This document shows, one piece after another, positions 6,698-10,036 of a stretch of DNA of 10,036 nucleotides (position 1 is its first letter; each line of letters opens with the position of its first letter). The notes beneath the pieces are model-generated. The model did no database searches. It worked only from the letters and a program-made list of their open reading frames with translations, and had not been told where the DNA came from. The position numbers and the translations under genes are program-made. The stretch comes from Bacteroidales bacterium UBA5621 (lineage in GTDB: Bacteria > Bacteroidota > Bacteroidia > Bacteroidales > VadinHA17), in contig DIKJ01000159.1 of the NCBI GenBank assembly GCA_002424525.1, positions 1 to 10,036 on the forward strand, in the 5' to 3' direction.

Positions 6698-8350
6698 ATG
6701 GAAAACCAGGTTCAGATAATTACCGTAATGGTAATTTATATCTCTCTGCTGATTTTCTGGGGTTTATACCAGGGGAGGAAAGTTAAGTCAGGAAGCGATT
6801 ATTCGATTGCCGGCAGGCGCCTGCCCGGATGGGTGGCCGCACTATCTGAAAGAGCGACGGGAGAGTCGTCGTGGGCCCTTCTGGGTCTTCCGGGAGCCGC
6901 ATACGCGATGGGCCTGACAGAGATATGGACAGCACTGGGCTGTGTGGCCGGCATAATTACTGCATGGTCACTTCTTGCCTGGAGGCTTCGCGATGAGGCC
7001 GAGAAATACAATGTGACCACCTTTACAGAATACCTGTCGGCACGACATGGCGAGACAGGAAGGATGCTGAGGCTGATAAGCAGTTTTGCTATAGTCTTCT
7101 TTTTCTTCTTTTATGTAGGGGCTCAGTTCCTCGGTGGAGGAAAAACGCTCCATGCCCTTTTCGGACTGAAGCCGGGGACAGGTGTCCTGATAACTGCCGC
7201 CGTGATCGTTCCCTACACCATTTACGGCGGATTCAGGAGCGTGGTTTACACAGATGTGGTGCAGGCGCTGGTGATGATCATAACCCTTATCGCAGGTCCG
7301 ATTGTCGGAATCATTTATATACTGAACGATCACGGAACCTTTGCTTCGGGGATCCCTGAGGCGCTGGTGCTGGCGGGGGACACCTACACATCTCTTACGG
7401 GCACGGTAAAGGGTTTTGGTGCGGGAGTGATCATCTCCGGCGGGTTCAGCTGGTTTTTCGGTTATCTGGGGGGACAGCCGCAGTTAAGCATGCGGTTCAT
7501 GGCCATAAGCGATTCGGCCCAGGCAAAAAAGGCCCGCAACATCGGCATAGCCTGGACGATCGTTGCGTATACCGGAGCATTGATGCTTGGATGGATCGGC
7601 ATCGCCATCTTCGGCCCGGCGGGGCTCACCGATCCGGAATATGTAATGCCGAGCGTTATAATGAGGCTCTTCCCCCCCGTTATAGCTGCTGTTCTGATCA
7701 CCGGGGCCATCGCGGCCATGATATCGACAGCCGACTCGCTCCTGATACTCTCTGCCACGGAGCTTACGGAGAGCCTTCAGAAAAAAAGGATAACCACTCT
7801 GAAGCGGCACCGTGCAACGACGGCCCTGCTGGCTGTGATCGCGCTCGGACTATCGTACGTATCGCCGTCAAAACTGATATTCACTCTTGTAAGCTATGTA
7901 TGGGCCGGCATCGGATGCACATTCTCCGTGGTCATACTGTTCACGCTCTTCTGGAAGAGATTCCATGGCAGGTCCGCCGTGATAACGGTGATCACCGGTC
8001 TGCTCTTTACGGTCCTCTGGATAAGCGGAGGGTTCGAACAGCATTACAGGGTAACATCTGCCAAAACAGAATTTCTTCTCAATCAGGGGATTATTGACGA
8101 GAATGGGAAAAGTCTCCTCCTTAAAATCGAAGGTGAAAGGTATGTGAGTTCATCGAAGTTCGGGAACGCGCTTAACGAAGTCTCAGGTGGAATTTACGAC
8201 ACCGGCAGAGTGTCGGTCATCACTAATGCCTATAATATAAAAGGCATACCGGCAAGGCTGACTACATTCATAGTTGCGCTTCTTACAGCCGTGGTTTCAT
8301 CGTTTCTGATTCCTCCGGGAAAAAAGAAACGATCTCTTATCCGTACATGA
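6698..8350 (+). CDS. Sodium:solute symporter (SSS/PutP family)
   Basis: Inner-membrane Na+-coupled transporter, 550 residues, with about 13 hydrophobic segments (the first at about 6-24, the last at about 519-538). Family features seen: GRRLPGWVAALSERATGESSW after TM1 (40-59); the SSS signature region GGFRSVVYTDVVQ (177-189); GGQPQLSMRFMAI (258-270); and the sodium-site segment MISTADSLLILSA (341-353). PutP-like proteins carry proline, but the substrate cannot be assigned here. Unusual: residues about 447-517, between the last two membrane segments, form a hydrophilic stretch of roughly 70 residues (GFEQHYRV to NIKGIP) where PutP has only a short loop. The gene starts 24 nt after the DUF362 stop. 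A GGAG sits only 2 nt before the ATG, too close to be a normal ribosome site. Its end overlaps the convergent usp gene by 14 nt. Confidence 0.93.
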   Translation: MENQVQIITVMVIYISLLIFWGLYQGRKVKSGSDYSIAGRRLPGWVAALSERATGESSWALLGLPGAAYAMGLTEIWTALGCVAGIITAWSLLAWRLRDEAEKYNVTTFTEYLSARHGETGRMLRLISSFAIVFFFFFYVGAQFLGGGKTLHALFGLKPGTGVLITAAVIVPYTIYGGFRSVVYTDVVQALVMIITLIAGPIVGIIYILNDHGTFASGIPEALVLAGDTYTSLTGTVKGFGAGVIISGGFSWFFGYLGGQPQLSMRFMAISDSAQAKKARNIGIAWTIVAYTGALMLGWIGIAIFGPAGLTDPEYVMPSVIMRLFPPVIAAVLITGAIAAMISTADSLLILSATELTESLQKKRITTLKRHRATTALLAVIALGLSYVSPSKLIFTLVSYVWAGIGCTFSVVILFTLFWKRFHGRSAVITVITGLLFTVLWISGGFEQHYRVTSAKTEFLLNQGIIDENGKSLLLKIEGERYVSSSKFGNALNEVSGGIYDTGRVSVITNAYNIKGIPARLTTFIVALLTAVVSSFLIPPGKKKRSLIRT

Positions 8351-9179
8351 ACTGACCCACCTTGGCAAATGATGCCTTGGGATTGACAGCGCAAACAGGT
8401 ATTTTAGCGCTGTTGGCAATGATGTATTGTTCAGCGGCACCGAATACATAATCTGCCAGGGAGATGTTCCTGGTGGTCATGGTCATTATCAGATCGGCAT
8501 TTATCCTGTGTGCAAAGTTCAGTGTCTGCTTTGCCAGACTGCCTTTCGGGATCTCGTGGATCTGATATTGTATATTATTTTGCGTCAGGTATTTGATTGC
8601 AAAGTTAAGGTTGACGTTCACCAGTCTTACAAGGCTCTTGTCGGTGATTTTCTGTTTGAGGATATGTACCTTCGAATCGAAATATTTCCCCATAAAGATT
8701 GCCATACCCATTTTCTCCTTGTTCTCGAGCCTGAAATCGACGGGGAACACGATATTGTGGTATCTTTCCATATCGACGGGAGGACTCTGCACAACGATAA
8801 AGGGTATTTTTGATTTGACAATAACTTTCAGTGCCCAGCTTCCGGTGAGCTTCTGCATTCCCTGCATCCCGTGAGTCCCCATCACCACAAGGCTCGCTTC
8901 CATATTGTTAACAAAATCGGCGATTGTGGTGAATATGCTTCCCTTCACCACATATGCAGAGATCCGCATATTATATTTCCTGCTGCCTTCGTCCGCCACC
9001 CGGTTGAGGAGCGTCTTCTTTTCTACCTCGACCCTGGTTTTGACCGAGGAATCCACAATATGCAGTAAACAGATATCATTCCTGACCATACGGGCTATTT
9101 TAGCGGCATGCGCAAGAGCAGATTCGGCAACAGGAGTAAAATCCCATGGTACAACTATACTTTTGTTCTGTTCTTCCAT
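8337..9179 (-). CDS. Universal stress protein with two UspA domains
   Basis: Cytoplasmic stress protein of 280 residues made of two tandem UspA folds. Domain 1 (about 5-131) begins SIVVPWDFT, with Asp13 at the nucleotide-binding position, and contains GTHGMQGMQKLTGSWALKVI (101-120). This is close to the ATP-binding pattern G-2x-G-9x-G-S/T, with one residue fewer in the spacer, as I recall for Bacteroidota members, so ATP binding is plausible. Domain 2 (about 140-267) starts IVFPVDF but has MTMTTRNISLADYVFG in the corresponding place, lacking the glycine pattern, so it is probably a non-binding structural partner. The ATG at 9179 gives the expected N terminus, and a strong promoter lies just upstream. 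The last 14 nt overlap the 3' end of the symporter gene on the other strand. Role in a specific stress is unknown. Confidence 0.93.
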   Translation of the reverse strand: MEEQNKSIVVPWDFTPVAESALAHAAKIARMVRNDICLLHIVDSSVKTRVEVEKKTLLNRVADEGSRKYNMRISAYVVKGSIFTTIADFVNNMEASLVVMGTHGMQGMQKLTGSWALKVIVKSKIPFIVVQSPPVDMERYHNIVFPVDFRLENKEKMGMAIFMGKYFDSKVHILKQKITDKSLVRLVNVNLNFAIKYLTQNNIQYQIHEIPKGSLAKQTLNFAHRINADLIMTMTTRNISLADYVFGAAEQYIIANSAKIPVCAVNPKASFAKVGQFMYG

Positions 9180-9204
9180 AGTCTTATTGTGTTTTGAGTT
9201 TTAC

Positions 9205-9235
9205 CAAAGTTATTCAGAATTTACCAATAAACAAA
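9205..9235 (-). promoter_or_regulatory. Full-consensus Bacteroidota promoter of the usp gene
   Basis: Minus strand: TTTG (9235-9232), 19 nt spacer, TAACTTTG (9212-9205). Both boxes match the TTTG / TAnnTTTG consensus of the Bacteroidota housekeeping sigma factor exactly, with spacing in range. Transcription would begin around 9198-9200, leaving a leader of about 20 nt before the ATG at 9179. This is the strongest promoter call in the window and supports the phylum assignment. Confidence 0.7.
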
Positions 9236-9417
9236 CCAATAATCAATTGATTCCTCTTCTTCAATATATTAACTGAAATGAGAGCGGAAAATTACTATTG
9301 GCGTGCAAATATTCTGAAAAAGAGGGGAGTAATCCGCAAAAATAGTGCCATACGGTAATAATTCATGAGGAATCAAGTTATTGTATGAGGAGCAAATGGG
9401 GGTTACATTGAATTTAT

Positions 9418-9425
9418 TATTTTTG
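9418..9425 (+). promoter_or_regulatory. -7 box candidate for asnS
   Basis: TATTTTTG matches TAnnTTTG exactly and lies 30 nt before the asnS ATG, so a leader of about 25 nt is predicted. No TTTG or TTG is found at the expected -33 distance (about 9391-9401 reads AGCAAATGGGG), so the match rests on one box. The rest of the 9240-9417 stretch is AT-rich, and I see no gene, hairpin or RNA motif in it. Confidence 0.4.
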
Positions 9426-9455
9426 CAGTGTGATCATTATTGATGTTAAAGCTTT

Positions 9456-10036
9456 ATGGTAAAAAGAGTAAAAGTTAAGAAACTGTTGGCTGAACCCCCT
9501 CTGGGGAAAGATGTGCTGGTCAAGGGCTGGGTGCGGACCAAGAGGGGAAACAGGAATATTGTATTTATTGCATTGAACGACGGATCGACCATTAATAATA
9601 TTCAGATAGTGGCCGATGCCGGTTCCTTTGATGAGAATCTTCTTAAGGATATCACCACAGGTGCGAGCATCGGAGTTACGGGCAGGCTGGTGGAGTCGCA
9701 GGGAGGGGGGCAGAATATCGAGATCAACGCTTCGCTTATAGAGATCTACGGCAAGAGTGATGCAAATACCTATCCGCTTCAGAAGAAGGGTCACTCGATG
9801 GAATTCCTGAGGGAGAACGCTCATCTGCGTTTCAGGACCAACACCTTCGGGGCTGTCTTCAGGATAAGGCACGTTATGGCGTTTGCCATACATAAGTACT
9901 TTAACGACACAGGGTTCTATTACCTTCATACACCGATAATTACCGGAAGCGATGCTGAAGGTGCCGGTGAAATGTTTCACGTAACCACCCTCGATCTGAA
10001 GAACATCCCCCGTGTTGAAGACGGGGCCGTTGATTT
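9456..10036 (+). CDS. asnS: Asparaginyl-tRNA synthetase (AsnS), 5' part; 3' end outside the window
   Basis: Class II aminoacyl-tRNA synthetase that charges tRNA-Asn with asparagine in the cytoplasm. The first 193 codons are visible and open to the window edge. The N-terminal OB-fold anticodon-binding domain (about 15-110) shows [21 protein letters not shown] and VTGRLVES. The catalytic domain then begins: [22 protein letters not shown] precedes motif 1 around [20 protein letters not shown], and [14 protein letters not shown] with the AEGAGE segment is characteristic of AsnRS over AspRS. The start at 9456 ([15 protein letters not shown]) is the first ATG after an in-frame stop at 9447. No Shine-Dalgarno is seen. 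Distinct from the usp gene, which is divergently transcribed 276 nt away. Confidence 0.95.
   Translation, partial: MVKRVKVKKLLAEPPLGKDVLVKGWVRTKRGNRNIVFIALNDGSTINNIQIVADAGSFDENLLKDITTGASIGVTGRLVESQGGGQNIEINASLIEIYGKSDANTYPLQKKGHSMEFLRENAHLRFRTNTFGAVFRIRHVMAFAIHKYFNDTGFYYLHTPIITGSDAEGAGEMFHVTTLDLKNIPRVEDGAVD

Noticed and set aside
8361..8384. CCTTGGCA...TGCCTTGG imperfect inverted repeat as a terminator for the symporter
   Set aside because: It lies inside usp coding sequence, has central mismatches and no following T-run.
9240..9417. Possible small RNA or tRNA in the usp-asnS gap
   Set aside because: No cloverleaf, strong hairpin or known RNA motif was seen; only AT-rich intergenic DNA.
9417..9980. 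Open minus-strand frame of 187 codons at the right end
   Set aside because: It lies antisense to the clear AsnS coding sequence and its translation resembles no domain I recognise; it is a shadow of asnS.
1..10036. CRISPR array, insertion sequence, phage or defence genes
   Set aside because: No regularly spaced repeats, transposase, integrase or defence-type domains are visible in any frame.

Overview
The window looks like a chromosomal segment of a member of the Bacteroidota, most likely on the Bacteroidales side. The signs are: three promoter candidates of the Bacteroidota type (TTTG, a 19-20 nt spacer, then TAnnTTTG or a near match), with a fourth isolated -7 box; start codons without convincing Shine-Dalgarno sequences; a long MetK of 447 residues; a GldA-type ABC ATPase; and a two-domain UspA protein typical of that phylum. 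Base composition is moderate and uniform. I see no mobile element, tRNA, rRNA or CRISPR array, and nothing that looks recently acquired. Assignment below the phylum is not supported.

Layout. Positions 1-2922 (+) hold the 3' part of metH (cobalamin-dependent methionine synthase) followed 12 nt later by metF (5,10-methylenetetrahydrofolate reductase). Positions 2923-3061 are the convergent metF/metK intergenic region. It is almost filled by two inverted copies of a G/C-run palindromic repeat. Positions 3062-4405 (-) are metK (AdoMet synthetase). Its leader (4406-4570) contains a 52-nt element that I read as a SAM-II class riboswitch, with a matching promoter just upstream. Positions 4571-5485 (-) are a GldA-like ABC ATPase. 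Divergent from it, 5618-8350 (+) is a two-gene unit: a Tat-exported DUF362 protein and a sodium:solute symporter with an unusual hydrophilic insert near its C terminus. The symporter overlaps tail-to-tail by 14 nt with a double UspA-domain stress protein (8337-9179, -), which has a full-consensus promoter. At the right edge, asnS (asparaginyl-tRNA synthetase) starts at 9456 (+) and runs off the window.

How the genes work together. MetF makes 5-methyltetrahydrofolate. MetH uses it to methylate homocysteine to methionine. MetK turns methionine into S-adenosylmethionine, which is also the cofactor that reactivates MetH. The left 4.6 kb is therefore a compact methionine-cycle locus in which the AdoMet-producing gene appears to be under AdoMet-sensing RNA control. 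The right half is a mixture: a possible envelope/transport pair of unknown substrate, a stress protein and a translation gene.

I found no clearly new multi-gene system. The best items for a second look are the SAM-II-like metK leader, the inverted G/C-run repeat pair that abuts the metK stop codon, and the DUF362-symporter pair.
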